Shown piece by piece: positions 7,141-15,453 of a stretch of 35,239 bases of DNA. Position 1 is the first letter of the stretch. Every line of letters begins with the position of its first letter. Under the pieces are notes generated by a model that saw only the letters and a list, made by a program, of their open reading frames with translations, was not told where the DNA came from and made no database searches. Both the position numbers and the translations under genes were made by a program. The DNA comes from Nitrospirota bacterium (lineage in GTDB: Bacteria > Nitrospirota > Thermodesulfovibrionia > UBA6902 > JAJYJJ01), in NCBI GenBank assembly GCA_021789595.1, contig JAJYJJ010000021.1, positions 1 to 35,239 of the forward strand, written 5' to 3'.

Positions 7141-7542
7141 ATGAAAAAAACCTTACTTTTAGCTCTTTTTATTATACTGGTCTTCGGGTGCGCCAGGATG
7201 CAGGGGAAGGGAACTTCTGATTTCACAGGCACATGGCTTGGCAGTGCAGAAAATACTGGAAGCGACAATCCAACTTTTCTTCTTATCATCGAGCAAAAGG
7301 GCAGCACAATCTCAGGGATACTCACATCAATGGACGGGACATTCCAGAAGGTCTCCATTGTCAATGCAGCTTTAAACAATGGAACACTTACATTCAGGGC
7401 GGTCTCAAATGGCGGTGACAGGTACAGGGGACATATATTCGATTTCTCAATGAATAGAAATGGTGAGAATATCCAGGGCAGATGGAGAGATGTACTGTAT
7501 GGAAACCAGGGAAGCCTCACGCTGACTAAACAAAAGGAATAA
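7141..7542 (+). CDS. Small lipoprotein, unknown function
   Basis: A 133-residue protein beginning with a lipoprotein signal: two lysines, a hydrophobic run, then VFGC with the lipidated cysteine at 17. The aromatic at -2 is slightly off consensus. The mature part looks like a small beta-barrel or sandwich: FTGTWLGSAE opens it, followed by alternating strands such as FLLIIEQKGSTISGIL and a closing GRWRDVLYGNQGSLTLT. The opening GTW and closing GRW/GSLTL resemble lipocalin-like uncharacterised lipoproteins. A good AAGGAGG ribosome binding site supports the start. It stands alone between the divergent lipid operon and atpZ. No function can be assigned. Confidence 0.8.
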   Translation: MKKTLLLALFIILVFGCARMQGKGTSDFTGTWLGSAENTGSDNPTFLLIIEQKGSTISGILTSMDGTFQKVSIVNAALNNGTLTFRAVSNGGDRYRGHIFDFSMNRNGENIQGRWRDVLYGNQGSLTLTKQKE

Positions 7543-7595
7543 AACGCTTATACTGCTTCAGGCAATCAATAAGAACCACAGGGGTTGCTGCCATT

Positions 7596-7829
7596 TTGAA
7601 AAAGGATAGGACTTTTTATCGCTTTCTATGGGTATTAAGCACGGTTGGGATAAATCTTGTTGCCGCCACCTTTATTGGCCTCGGGGTAGGGTATTGGCTC
7701 GATAAGCTCTTTAAGACATCGCCGTGGCTTACCATCATATTCCTCATCCTCGGCATAATTGCAGGTTTTAGAAACATCTTCAGGCTCGCCATGAAAACAA
7801 AGGATAAAGAAAACAGGGGAGAGTTTTAA
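7596..7829 (+). CDS. atpZ: AtpZ/AtpI-family membrane protein (F0F1-ATPase accessory)
   Basis: A 77-residue protein with two transmembrane helices: about 10-35 (VGINLVAATFIGLGVGYWLDKL) and 42-62 (WLTIIFLILGIIAGFRNIFRL). The GxGxGYWLDKLF...P core and IIAGFRNIFR end are the signature of AtpZ/putative F0F1-ATPase subunit proteins, which pair with AtpI and have been linked to Mg2+/Ca2+ movement and rotor assembly. The only upstream start in frame near the conserved region is TTG at 7596, with an imperfect AGGGG about twelve bases before it, so the start is provisional. It lies two bases before the AtpI-like gene. The ATP synthase structural genes do not follow. Confidence 0.75.
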   Translation: MKKDRTFYRFLWVLSTVGINLVAATFIGLGVGYWLDKLFKTSPWLTIIFLILGIIAGFRNIFRLAMKTKDKENRGEF

Positions 7830-7831
7830 GG

Positions 7832-8188
7832 ATGACAGGGATGGGTAATGACCTGGTCAAGGGCATAACCAAAAAAAGCCTATTCATCCTCTTACCAATT
7901 GCACTTCTCTCTGCCTTTATAGACTGGAGGATGCTGCCAGCAGGCATCATCCTTGGAGGCGTCCTCTGCCTTGTAAACCTGCGCGGCCTTGCATGGGGCA
8001 TCGAGGCTCTTATAAAAGGCGCCAGGCCAAAGGCCGGCGTTATATTCTTTTCCCTTCTCAGGTTATTTTTTCTTTTCTCGATCATCTTTTTGGTGGTAAA
8101 ATTTAATCTGGTCAACATATTTGGATTGGTTATTGGATTTACTGTTGTATTTGCAATGATCATTATAGAGGGACTAAGGCAGAGGTAA
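7832..8188 (+). CDS. atpI: ATP synthase subunit I family protein
   Basis: A 118-residue protein with four predicted membrane segments: residues about 16-30, 36-55, 68-90 and 94-113. The pattern GITKKSLFILLPIALLSAF, WRMLPAGIILGGVLCLVNLR and a C-terminal IIEGLRQ fits the ATP-synt_I family, an assembly helper for the c-ring normally encoded at the head of atp operons. Here it is followed one base later by pgi rather than atpB. Start alternatives are ATG 7832 and ATG 7841. The cytoplasmic-membrane location is clear, and the family call is moderate because these proteins are poorly conserved. Confidence 0.7.
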   Translation: MTGMGNDLVKGITKKSLFILLPIALLSAFIDWRMLPAGIILGGVLCLVNLRGLAWGIEALIKGARPKAGVIFFSLLRLFFLFSIIFLVVKFNLVNIFGLVIGFTVVFAMIIIEGLRQR

Positions 8189-8189
8189 T

Positions 8190-9521
8190 ATGGAGCTTGA
8201 TTTTACAAATATGATGGAGGATGTCCTCGGTGAAAACGGCACATCAAAGAGGGATGTGGAGGACATCAGGGACATCATCGGTAAGGCACATATATCCATA
8301 ATGAAAAGAGTATACAAGGGGCTTGACTTCCTTGATCTCATAGGACAGGACCTCTCAGGGATAAGGGATATTGCAGGGCAGATAAGGCACAATTCAGAAT
8401 ATCTGCTGATACTCGGCATAGGCGGCTCTGCACTGGGGCCAAGGGCAATACTCAATGCCCTCATGCCCTTTCATAATCTCAAAAACCAGCCAAAGGTCTT
8501 TATCTATGATAATGTTGACCCTGATACAATAAACCACATCCTCTCCATCATTGACATAAAAAAGACAACAGTGAATGTCATAACAAAATCAGGAAGCACT
8601 GCTGAAACCATGGCCTCTTTTCTGATCATGAGGGACAGGATGCGTCAGGCACATGGAAAAGATTATGCTAAAAGGATTGTAGCAACCACTGACCCTAAGG
8701 CAGGCTATCTGAGGGAGATGGCAGAAAAGGAAGGATTTCCATCCCTCGACATCCCTGAGGGTGTCAGTGGAAGGTCATCTGTCCTGAGTCCAGTGGGATT
8801 ACTGCTTTCAGAGGCTGTTGGTATAGATTCAGATGAGATGCTGAGAGGGGCAGGCGAGATAGTTAAGAGATGTAGCAGTGATAACATATGGGAAAACCCT
8901 GCCTATGTTATGGGCAGCCTCTCATACATCATGGAGAGAAAAAGGGGCAGAGGCGTATCCGTACTCGTCCCTTACTCTGACAGGCTGAAGGCATTCGGGC
9001 AGTGGTATTGCCAGCTCTGGGCAGAGAGCCTTGGAAAGTCAGGCCTTGGGCAGACACCCTATCCGTCCCATGGTGTAACAGACCAGCACTCCCAGATGCA
9101 GTTGTGGATTGATGGGCCTCAGGACAAGGTGATAACATTTATCCGTATTAACAACCACGGCCCTGATATAAGGATATCAGGTGTAGATACCAACGGACTT
9201 GGATACCTCGAAGGCCACAGCCTCGGTGAGCTTATAATGGCAGAGCAGGAGGCAACAGAGATGGCCCTGACAAAGGCAAAGAGACCGAATATGCGTCTTA
9301 CCATTGAAACACTCGATGCCTTTAACCTTGGGTCGCTTTTCATGTTCTTTCAGATAGTAACTGCCTTTACAGGCATGCTCTACGGTATTAACCCATTTGA
9401 CCAGCCAGGTGTAGAGGAAGGCAAAAGACTCACCTATGGCATAATGGGACGAAAAGGTTTCGAAAACGAAAAGGCCGAGGTAGATGGATACAGAAACACA
9501 ATGGGCAGATACAGATGCTGA
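8190..9521 (+). CDS. pgi: Glucose-6-phosphate isomerase
   Basis: Interconverts glucose 6-phosphate and fructose 6-phosphate in glycolysis and gluconeogenesis. At 443 residues it is the short bacterial form. Motifs: LGIGGSALGPRAI (75-87), the phosphate-binding TKSGSTAET (132-140), signature 1 GVSGRSSVLSPVG (191-203), the catalytic Glu279 in LWAESLGKSG, His300 in DQHSQMQL, and the C-terminal GINPFDQPGVEEGK with its Lys. An AGAGG ribosome binding site lies five bases before the ATG. The gene overlaps pyrE by a few bases, so the atpZ-atpI-pgi-pyrE block is probably one transcript. Nothing is missing. Confidence 0.97.
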   Translation: MELDFTNMMEDVLGENGTSKRDVEDIRDIIGKAHISIMKRVYKGLDFLDLIGQDLSGIRDIAGQIRHNSEYLLILGIGGSALGPRAILNALMPFHNLKNQPKVFIYDNVDPDTINHILSIIDIKKTTVNVITKSGSTAETMASFLIMRDRMRQAHGKDYAKRIVATTDPKAGYLREMAEKEGFPSLDIPEGVSGRSSVLSPVGLLLSEAVGIDSDEMLRGAGEIVKRCSSDNIWENPAYVMGSLSYIMERKRGRGVSVLVPYSDRLKAFGQWYCQLWAESLGKSGLGQTPYPSHGVTDQHSQMQLWIDGPQDKVITFIRINNHGPDIRISGVDTNGLGYLEGHSLGELIMAEQEATEMALTKAKRPNMRLTIETLDAFNLGSLFMFFQIVTAFTGMLYGINPFDQPGVEEGKRLTYGIMGRKGFENEKAEVDGYRNTMGRYRC

Positions 9522-10087
9522 TGGATAATAAGGCGCGGCTGATAGATTATATCAAAAGGCATTCATTCCAGCACAGCGATAAGCCGATATTCAGGCTGAC
9601 ATCCGGCCAGATGAGCAACTTTTACTTCAATCTTAAAAAGACCACATATTGTCCTGTAGGGCAATATCTTATTGGCAATCTTGTCTTTGATAAGATCCAG
9701 GAGCTCAATCTAAAACCAAAGGCAATCGGAGGGCTGACAATGGGGGCAGACCCTATATCCACAGCCACTGCATACGCATCCTATGAAAGGAATCTGCCGA
9801 TAGAGGCATTTGTTATAAGAAAAGAGCCCAAGGGGCACGGCATGATGCTCCAGATAGAGGGCAATGTCAAGGCGGGAGACGATGTGATTATTGTTGATGA
9901 TGTGGTTACAACAGGCGGCTCCACTATCAAGGCCATAAATATCGCCAGAAATGCAGGGTTAAACATAATAGCTGTCATCATCCTCCTTGACAGATGCGAA
10001 CAAAACGGCAGGCAGAATATAGAAAGATTAGGCTACCCTGTATATCCGATTCTGACGATTAAGGACTTTATTAACGATTCCCCTTAA
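9515..10087 (+). CDS. pyrE: Orotate phosphoribosyltransferase
   Basis: Joins orotate to PRPP to give orotidine monophosphate in pyrimidine synthesis. The protein has 190 residues. The PRPP-binding motif VIIVDDVVTTGGST (124-137), the N-terminal FRLTSGQMSNFYFNLK, and RKEPKGHGMMLQIEG with the flexible-loop lysines and histidine are all present. The start is either ATG 9515 or ATG 9521; the latter shares its A with the pgi stop (TGATG), a common coupling arrangement. The last codon overlaps the convergent glnE stop: TTAA at 10084-10087 provides TAA to both genes. Confidence 0.94.
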   Translation: MLMDNKARLIDYIKRHSFQHSDKPIFRLTSGQMSNFYFNLKKTTYCPVGQYLIGNLVFDKIQELNLKPKAIGGLTMGADPISTATAYASYERNLPIEAFVIRKEPKGHGMMLQIEGNVKAGDDVIIVDDVVTTGGSTIKAINIARNAGLNIIAVIILLDRCEQNGRQNIERLGYPVYPILTIKDFINDSP

Positions 10088-12930
10088 ACCACCTTATCTT
10101 CCCAGACCGCCCTTATCCTCTGCCTTGTCTCAGCGAGGCGCTCCAGAAAGGCATCCTTATCATCGTATCCCAGGAATCTTGTTATTGAATGAATGAACTG
10201 TTCATCCTTTTTTAATACAGCCTCACCCCTCAACCTGGCAAGACATTCGATTGTCCTCAGAAATATATAGGCATCCTGCAAAAACAAGGCATCTGAGGCG
10301 CCTAATACACCTGTATCCTTCAATCTCCTTATGCCTGTGATAGTGTCTTGAACAAGCAGAGGCGAGTCGTAAATCGGTCTTACATGCCTATGACAGTTCA
10401 TAAGCTGGAGATACTGAACCGTGAACTCAAGCTCCTCTATCCCTCCAGGGCCGAGCTTTATATCATATCCCTCCAACTCCTTTGAAAGCTCCTTTTGAAT
10501 CCTGTCCCTCATCCTTCTCATCTCAGGACCGAGGTTGATATAAGGCTGACAAAGGACCGTATTACGCATCTCCATGAATTCCCTTGCTATTACAGTATCT
10601 CCTGCAACCGGCCTTGCCTTTAAAAGCGCCTGCCTTTCCCATACACCTGCGCTCTCTGAATAGTATCTCCTGAGGCCATCCATGGATGATGTGAGCGTGC
10701 CCTTTGAACCTTCTGGCCTTAACCTCGTATCAACCCTGTAGGCCATACCCTCTCTTGTATAGGCAGTGAGCATCTTGATGAGCCTCTCGGCAACCTTATC
10801 AGGATATGCGTCATCTGCCTTATGGATAAATATTATGTCGAGGTCAGAGCCATAGCTCATCTCACGGCTGCCAAGCTTTCCAAGCCCAATTATGGCCATC
10901 CTGCATTTAGATGTGCCGTATCTCTCCATTACATCCCTGATAGCGATCTCAAGGCATTCTCTGAGTATAACCTCTGCAATTCCTGTAAGCCGATGGAAAA
11001 GGGTAGCAGGCCCTATGCCCCTGCCAAACAATTGTAGCCCAAACCTGAGCTCCTCTAAGGCCTTGAATATCCTGATGGCCTCTGCTGATGGATTCCCCTT
11101 CAGCATCTGCCTCAGTTCAGAGGAAAGCATGAAAAGTGTCTTTCTCTTGTCAGTCTCTACAATTGCCTCAAGGAATTCAGGCCTTGCTATGATAATCCTC
11201 GAAAGGTATTCGCTCTCTGAAAAGACCGTGGAGAGATGTTTGATAATGGCCCCGCCCTGGGCAATAAGGTTGAGATATGCATCCTTGTTCATAATGGATG
11301 ACACAAATGCCTGTAGATGATGCAGGGCAAGGTCATTACCATAACCATAGTTCCCTTTTACAATCTCCTTAAAGAGCTGCGGCAGAACCCTTTTCAAAAG
11401 CCCCCTGCCCCTCAAGGTATGCGGGCTCATAAACTCCCTTCTTAAGAGGCCTATATTTCTCAATGCCCTGTCCAGGTCTCTGAAGCCATACCCGCGGAGG
11501 TTCTCCTTTATATCATCATCCGTTGCCTCCTCATCAAAAAAGATTGGAAACTCAGAGCCTATCTGTCCTTCTTTTACCTTACCTTCCCTCTCCTCAATAA
11601 GGGCATCAAATATGGAATGAACCCTGCCGGTATGTAATCTTAACTGCCTTAACAATGCATGCCTGTCATCAAATCCCATCTTCCTTGAAAGGGCATCCAT
11701 CTCCCTTTCATCTGCTGGAAGCTCATGCGTCTGGAGGTCGTGCAGGAACTGAAGCCTGTGCTCAAGCCTGCGCAAGAATATGTATGCCTGGGAAAGGGAC
11801 TGATAGTCCTCATAGCCGATAATGCCCTTCTGCGTAATCCTGTGCAGTGCCCTCAGGGTATTCCTCTCCCTGAGCAGGGGTTCTTTACCACCGTATATGA
11901 GCTGAAATGCCTGGATAAAAAACTCTACCTCCCTTATGCCGCCATATCCCCTTTTTATATCATCCCTCTTAGATGTTGAATCAATACGGCCCTTCATCTG
12001 CCCTATCTCATCTATTGCAGCAATATCGAGGTATTTTCTGTAGACAAATGGGGTTATCATCCTGATGAATCCCTCTGCAATGCCCATATCCCCTGCAACA
12101 GGCCTTGCCTTTATAAGGGCCTGCCTTTCCCATGTCCTTCCCCATGATTCATAATAAAGCTCATAGCTCCTCAATGACAGGGCAATATCTCCCCTCTGGC
12201 CCTCAGGCCTCAATCTCAGGTCAACCCTGTATGCAAAGCCATCCTCTGTCGGGATTGAAAGCATCTTGAAGACAAGCTCGCCCAACTTGCAGAAATACTC
12301 ATGGTTTGATATGCGGTTTATCCTTACACCCTGTGGAGAAAGCACCCCTGATGTCTCGCCGACCTCAGAGCCATAAACATAGATGATGTCTATGTCTGAG
12401 CTGTAGTTCAATTCCTCGCCGCCCAGTTTCCCAAGGCCAATAATGCTGAGGGCATTAGCAGGCTGCCCATCTACATCGCCGTATCGCTCTGTCATAGCCT
12501 CTAACGCCCTTCTATATGAGGCCTCTATAATGGCATCTGCAAGGCTGCTGAGGTCAGAGACCGTATCTATCAGGTCAGCCTTATTCAGTATATCCCTGAG
12601 CGTAATCCTCAACAGATCCTTCTTCTTTATCTCCCTTATAATCCTCAGAAAATCCTCCATAGGGCAGCCCTCTACAGGTGTTATGGAATCAAGGACCTCA
12701 GATTTTGTCTTTGGGCCTTTGAGCGTGCATAATGTATCAAGGAGGACTTCAGGGGAAGAGATGCAGTAAGAGGAAAGGAACTGGCTGCTTCCAAAGAGGA
12801 TGGCAATAGGTCTTAAAAGGGATGGTGTTATCCCCTGGGCTATCTCCCCATTTTTCTCAAAGAATGCCCTGAGGTTTTTCTCTGCCCTTTCAGGGTCAGG
12901 AGAGGCACGGGCAGCATCCCTTATATTCAT
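10084..12930 (-). CDS. glnE: Bifunctional glutamine synthetase adenylyltransferase/deadenylase
   Basis: Adds or removes AMP on glutamine synthetase and so sets nitrogen assimilation according to the PII state. At 948 residues it has the full two-headed architecture. The N-terminal (deadenylylase) nucleotidyltransferase motif GLGKLGGEELNYSSDIDI starts at 165, with RVDLRLRPEG near 235. The C-terminal (adenylyltransferase) motif GLGKLGSREMSYGSDLDI starts at 682, with its own RVDTRLRPEG. GYGGIREVEFFIQ and GPGGIEELEFTVQY are the paired helical-domain motifs. Both active centres keep their paired aspartates. It starts eleven bases after the permease gene on the same strand. No strong ribosome binding site is seen, which suggests coupling to that upstream gene. 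Confidence 0.96.
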   Translation of the reverse strand: MNIRDAARASPDPERAEKNLRAFFEKNGEIAQGITPSLLRPIAILFGSSQFLSSYCISSPEVLLDTLCTLKGPKTKSEVLDSITPVEGCPMEDFLRIIREIKKKDLLRITLRDILNKADLIDTVSDLSSLADAIIEASYRRALEAMTERYGDVDGQPANALSIIGLGKLGGEELNYSSDIDIIYVYGSEVGETSGVLSPQGVRINRISNHEYFCKLGELVFKMLSIPTEDGFAYRVDLRLRPEGQRGDIALSLRSYELYYESWGRTWERQALIKARPVAGDMGIAEGFIRMITPFVYRKYLDIAAIDEIGQMKGRIDSTSKRDDIKRGYGGIREVEFFIQAFQLIYGGKEPLLRERNTLRALHRITQKGIIGYEDYQSLSQAYIFLRRLEHRLQFLHDLQTHELPADEREMDALSRKMGFDDRHALLRQLRLHTGRVHSIFDALIEEREGKVKEGQIGSEFPIFFDEEATDDDIKENLRGYGFRDLDRALRNIGLLRREFMSPHTLRGRGLLKRVLPQLFKEIVKGNYGYGNDLALHHLQAFVSSIMNKDAYLNLIAQGGAIIKHLSTVFSESEYLSRIIIARPEFLEAIVETDKRKTLFMLSSELRQMLKGNPSAEAIRIFKALEELRFGLQLFGRGIGPATLFHRLTGIAEVILRECLEIAIRDVMERYGTSKCRMAIIGLGKLGSREMSYGSDLDIIFIHKADDAYPDKVAERLIKMLTAYTREGMAYRVDTRLRPEGSKGTLTSSMDGLRRYYSESAGVWERQALLKARPVAGDTVIAREFMEMRNTVLCQPYINLGPEMRRMRDRIQKELSKELEGYDIKLGPGGIEELEFTVQYLQLMNCHRHVRPIYDSPLLVQDTITGIRRLKDTGVLGASDALFLQDAYIFLRTIECLARLRGEAVLKKDEQFIHSITRFLGYDDKDAFLERLAETRQRIRAVWEDKVV

Positions 12931-12941
12931 CGGGCCTGAAT

Positions 12942-13793
12942 CTACGATCTCCCCGCCTCCCAGAGCCTCGGGTCAAGGGCATCCCTCAGCCCCTCGCCAA
13001 CAAGGTTATAGCTTAAGACTGTTATCAATATCGCAAGGCCAGGGAATACAGAGAGCCACCATGCAACCCCGATGTTATCCCTTCCAGAGGCAAGCATATT
13101 GCCCCAGCTCGGCATCGGAGGCTGCACACCGAGGCCAAGGAAGGACAGGCTTGATTCGATGAGTATTGCCCCTGCAACCCCCATTGTTGCAGATACAAAC
13201 ACAGGCGCCATTGCATTTGGAAGCATATGCCTGGAGATTATACGGAGGTCGCCTGCGCCAATAGCCTTGGCAGCAAGGATAAACTCCCTTTCCTTCAGGG
13301 TAAGAAACTCTGCCCTCACAAGCCTTGCCACATCCATCCAGCCTGTTATACCGATAACAACCATTATGATAATGATGTTCGGCTCCATTATGGCTATGAC
13401 CGCAAGGATAAGAAAGAGGGTCGGGAAATTGAGCATTATATCAACAAACCTCATGAGGGTGGAATCCACCCAGCCGCCGTAATAGCCTGAAATAGCGCCG
13501 ACTATAATACCTACGAAAAGGGCAATGCCATAGGCGGCAAAGCCGACCTCAAGTGAGACCCTTGTTCCCCACAACACCCTCGAAAACACATCCCTTCCAA
13601 GCTCATCTGTCCCGAATAGATGCCCAGGGCTTGGTGGAGAAAACACATGATATGCATCTATCCTCTGGGGGTCATATGGTGCAATAAAAGGGGCAAAGAC
13701 AGCAGCAATGAAAAGAAGCATTACAACAAAGGCGCCTGCCACTGCAAGCCTGTTTGTCAAAAACCTGTTAAGGAATATCCTGAATCCCTTCAT
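12942..13793 (-). CDS. dppC: ABC transporter permease, DppC/OppC family
   Basis: A 283-residue inner-membrane permease of the peptide/nickel uptake family. It begins with the OppC N-terminal domain (AVAGAFVVMLLFIAAVFAPF), then HLFGTDELGRDVFSRVLWG, the typical DppC start of the transmembrane domain. The cytoplasmic EAA loop is in EFILAAKAIGAGDLRIISRH, followed by a C-terminal SFLGLGVQPPMPSWG. About six membrane segments are visible. Its ATG overlaps the stop of the DppB partner by one base (TAATG at 13791-13795). The substrate could be peptides or nickel and cannot be read from permeases alone. No binding protein or ATPase is in the window. Confidence 0.9.
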   Translation of the reverse strand: MKGFRIFLNRFLTNRLAVAGAFVVMLLFIAAVFAPFIAPYDPQRIDAYHVFSPPSPGHLFGTDELGRDVFSRVLWGTRVSLEVGFAAYGIALFVGIIVGAISGYYGGWVDSTLMRFVDIMLNFPTLFLILAVIAIMEPNIIIIMVVIGITGWMDVARLVRAEFLTLKEREFILAAKAIGAGDLRIISRHMLPNAMAPVFVSATMGVAGAILIESSLSFLGLGVQPPMPSWGNMLASGRDNIGVAWWLSVFPGLAILITVLSYNLVGEGLRDALDPRLWEAGRS

Positions 13794-14761
13794 TAGAGCT
13801 TTACCCTCGGGTCAACAAGGTGATAGGCAATGTCAGCCAATAGATTTCCAAAGAGTGTCAGAACAGAGCCTATAATTAATATGCCCATAATGGTCGGATA
13901 GTCCCTTGCCCAGACAGATGCTATGAAGAGCTGGCCCATGCCCGGTATCGCAAAGATGCTCTCGAATATCACACTGCCGCCGATAAGCCCTGGTATGGCA
14001 AGACCCATGATGGTGACAATGGGCATGAGAGCGTTTCTCAGGGCATGGCGAAGGATAACCTCTTTTTCATTAAGCCCTTTTGCCCTCGCTGTCCTTATAT
14101 AGTCCTGTCTTATTACCTCAAGCATATTTGAGCGGCTGTATCTGCTCCATCCTGCAATCCCACCAAAGGCCGCAACAAACACAGGCAAAAGCAGATGCCT
14201 TGCCCTGTCAAAGAGCAGTGCAAAAAAACCCATGCCTGATATGTCCATGCTCTGTATGCCTGATATAGGAAGCCAGCCGAGCTTTACACCAAACAGTATC
14301 ATCATAAGTAGGGCAAGCCAGAATGCAGGGGTTGAAAAACCTATAAAGACAAAGACCGTTGTAATCTTATCGAAGAGGGAGTACTGCCTCGTTGCAGAGA
14401 TTATGCCGATTGGGATTGCAACAACCATGATGAGGCAGAGGGAAAGGAGGTTTATTGTCAGGGTGATTGGTATTCTCTCCTTTATCTTGTCTATGACCTT
14501 CCTTCCATCCACAAAGGACTCGCCAAAATCAAGCGAGGCAAGGCGCTTTAACCAGTTTATATACTGGATATAAAGCGGCTTGTCAAGGCCGTAGAGCTTC
14601 TTAAGATGCTCCCTTGCCTCTGCCGATGCCTTGAGGCTCATCTCTGTCTGGACTTCTGCAGGCCCGCCAGGGGCAAGGTGGATTACGAGGAATGTAATCA
14701 GGGTAATCCCAAGGAAAAGGGGGACCATGAATGCGAGTCTTTTCACAAGATAGCCTGTCAA
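13793..14761 (-). CDS. dppB: ABC transporter permease, DppB/OppB family
   Basis: A permease of about 322 residues with the DppB N terminus ([21 protein letters not shown]), the periplasmic HLAPGGPA motif, [15 protein letters not shown], and the cytoplasmic EAA loop around [19 protein letters not shown]. It ends with a family-typical [17 protein letters not shown] set the start at the TTG at 14761 because AGGAGG (14768-14773) is six bases before it. The earlier TTG at 14767 touches that site and is too close. It forms the membrane channel with the coupled DppC. The gene follows the toxin gene by 68 bases with no clear promoter. Confidence 0.9.
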   Translation of the reverse strand: MTGYLVKRLAFMVPLFLGITLITFLVIHLAPGGPAEVQTEMSLKASAEAREHLKKLYGLDKPLYIQYINWLKRLASLDFGESFVDGRKVIDKIKERIPITLTINLLSLCLIMVVAIPIGIISATRQYSLFDKITTVFVFIGFSTPAFWLALLMMILFGVKLGWLPISGIQSMDISGMGFFALLFDRARHLLLPVFVAAFGGIAGWSRYSRSNMLEVIRQDYIRTARAKGLNEKEVILRHALRNALMPIVTIMGLAIPGLIGGSVIFESIFAIPGMGQLFIASVWARDYPTIMGILIIGSVLTLFGNLLADIAYHLVDPRVKL

Positions 14762-14829
14762 TTGCAACCTCCTACCATAAAAATAACATATTTCTTTCAG
14801 GAAGGGAATTAGAGGGTATTGAAAACATC

Positions 14830-15108
14830 CTATCCAAAAATATTATAGTCGTATATATCGCTATGATGACCTACAAACCTGAACTCTGCTATGCCCTCAT
14901 CGACGAACTTGAATACAATACGGTAAGAAAAATCAATCCTAAAACTCCACACATCATAGCCTTTAGGACTTAGTTTTTCAGTTTTTAAAGACGGATGGAA
15001 TGGATTCGCTTTGAATAACTCTGTCTTCTGGGTAGCTCTAAGCTGAATTTTTAGGGGTAGTTTAAGAAACAGTTTATCAAAGGTTTTGGTGGTCTGTATC
15101 TCTATCAA
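14830..15108 (-). CDS. RelE/ParE-superfamily mRNA interferase-like toxin
   Basis: A 92-residue basic protein with the RelE fold order: an N-terminal strand and helices ([18 protein letters not shown]), a central [28 protein letters not shown], and the C-terminal [11 protein letters not shown], where members carry catalytic His/Tyr residues. The likely action is ribosome-dependent mRNA cleavage. It overlaps the upstream antitoxin by four bases (ATGA at 15105-15108), the standard type II arrangement. Whether it kills cells cannot be told from sequence. Confidence 0.82.
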   Translation of the reverse strand: MIEIQTTKTFDKLFLKLPLKIQLRATQKTELFKANPFHPSLKTEKLSPKGYDVWSFRIDFSYRIVFKFVDEGIAEFRFVGHHSDIYDYNIFG

Positions 15109-15314
15109 GGCTTCTCAATAAGCTCATAAAGAGATCTTCTTTTCGTAACCCTGCCCGCCTTATGGTCGGCTTCTGATTCCCTGAGAGTTTTTAAAAAATC
15201 TGCCCTGAAAAGGCCAATAGCATTACAAAACGCCTCAAAGCTGTCTTTCGTAATCTCAAGACTTATCTTCTCTGGAGATCTTTTTTTGACTAAAACAGAT
15301 AGTTTCTTCGACAT
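15105..15314 (-). CDS. Antitoxin of a RelE-type toxin-antitoxin pair
   Basis: A 69-residue protein just upstream of the toxin on the same strand. The start is supported by AGAGGGG six bases before the ATG. The N-terminal half (KISLEITKDSFEAFCNAIGL) could form a short strand and helix for dimerisation or DNA binding. The C-terminal part (SEADHKAGRVTKRRSLYEL) resembles toxin-wrapping tails of antitoxins found with RelE-type toxins. It likely neutralises the toxin and represses its own promoter. Confidence 0.78.
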   Translation of the reverse strand: MSKKLSVLVKKRSPEKISLEITKDSFEAFCNAIGLFRADFLKTLRESEADHKAGRVTKRRSLYELIEKP

Positions 15315-15362
15315 CGCGTCCCCTCTACTTTATAACCGCTACATTTATAACGACTTCTGTGT

Positions 15363-15409
15363 TTTCAGAATAAATACCTTATTTTTATAATAAAATTTTC
15401 TTTCTGAAA
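15363..15409. promoter_or_regulatory. AT-rich inverted repeat upstream of the toxin-antitoxin genes
   Basis: TTTCAGAA (15363-15370) and TTCTGAAA (15402-15409) are perfect inverted copies flanking a very AT-rich stretch. They lie about 50-95 bases before the antitoxin start. Two direct copies of GTTATAAA (as read on the - strand) lie nearer the gene. These could be operator and promoter elements for autoregulation. No clear -35/-10 pair was found. Confidence 0.35.
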
Positions 15410-15453
15410 TTTCAACCTTCATAACTGAACCATCCAGCAGTGGAGTTTCTTAC

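Noticed and set aside
11725-13490. Several + strand open frames opposite glnE and dppC
   Set aside because: They are shadows of strongly conserved genes and have no family features.
15319-15345. GTTATAAA direct repeats as a -10 promoter pair
   Set aside because: No -35 element is found at a suitable distance from either copy, so no promoter is called.
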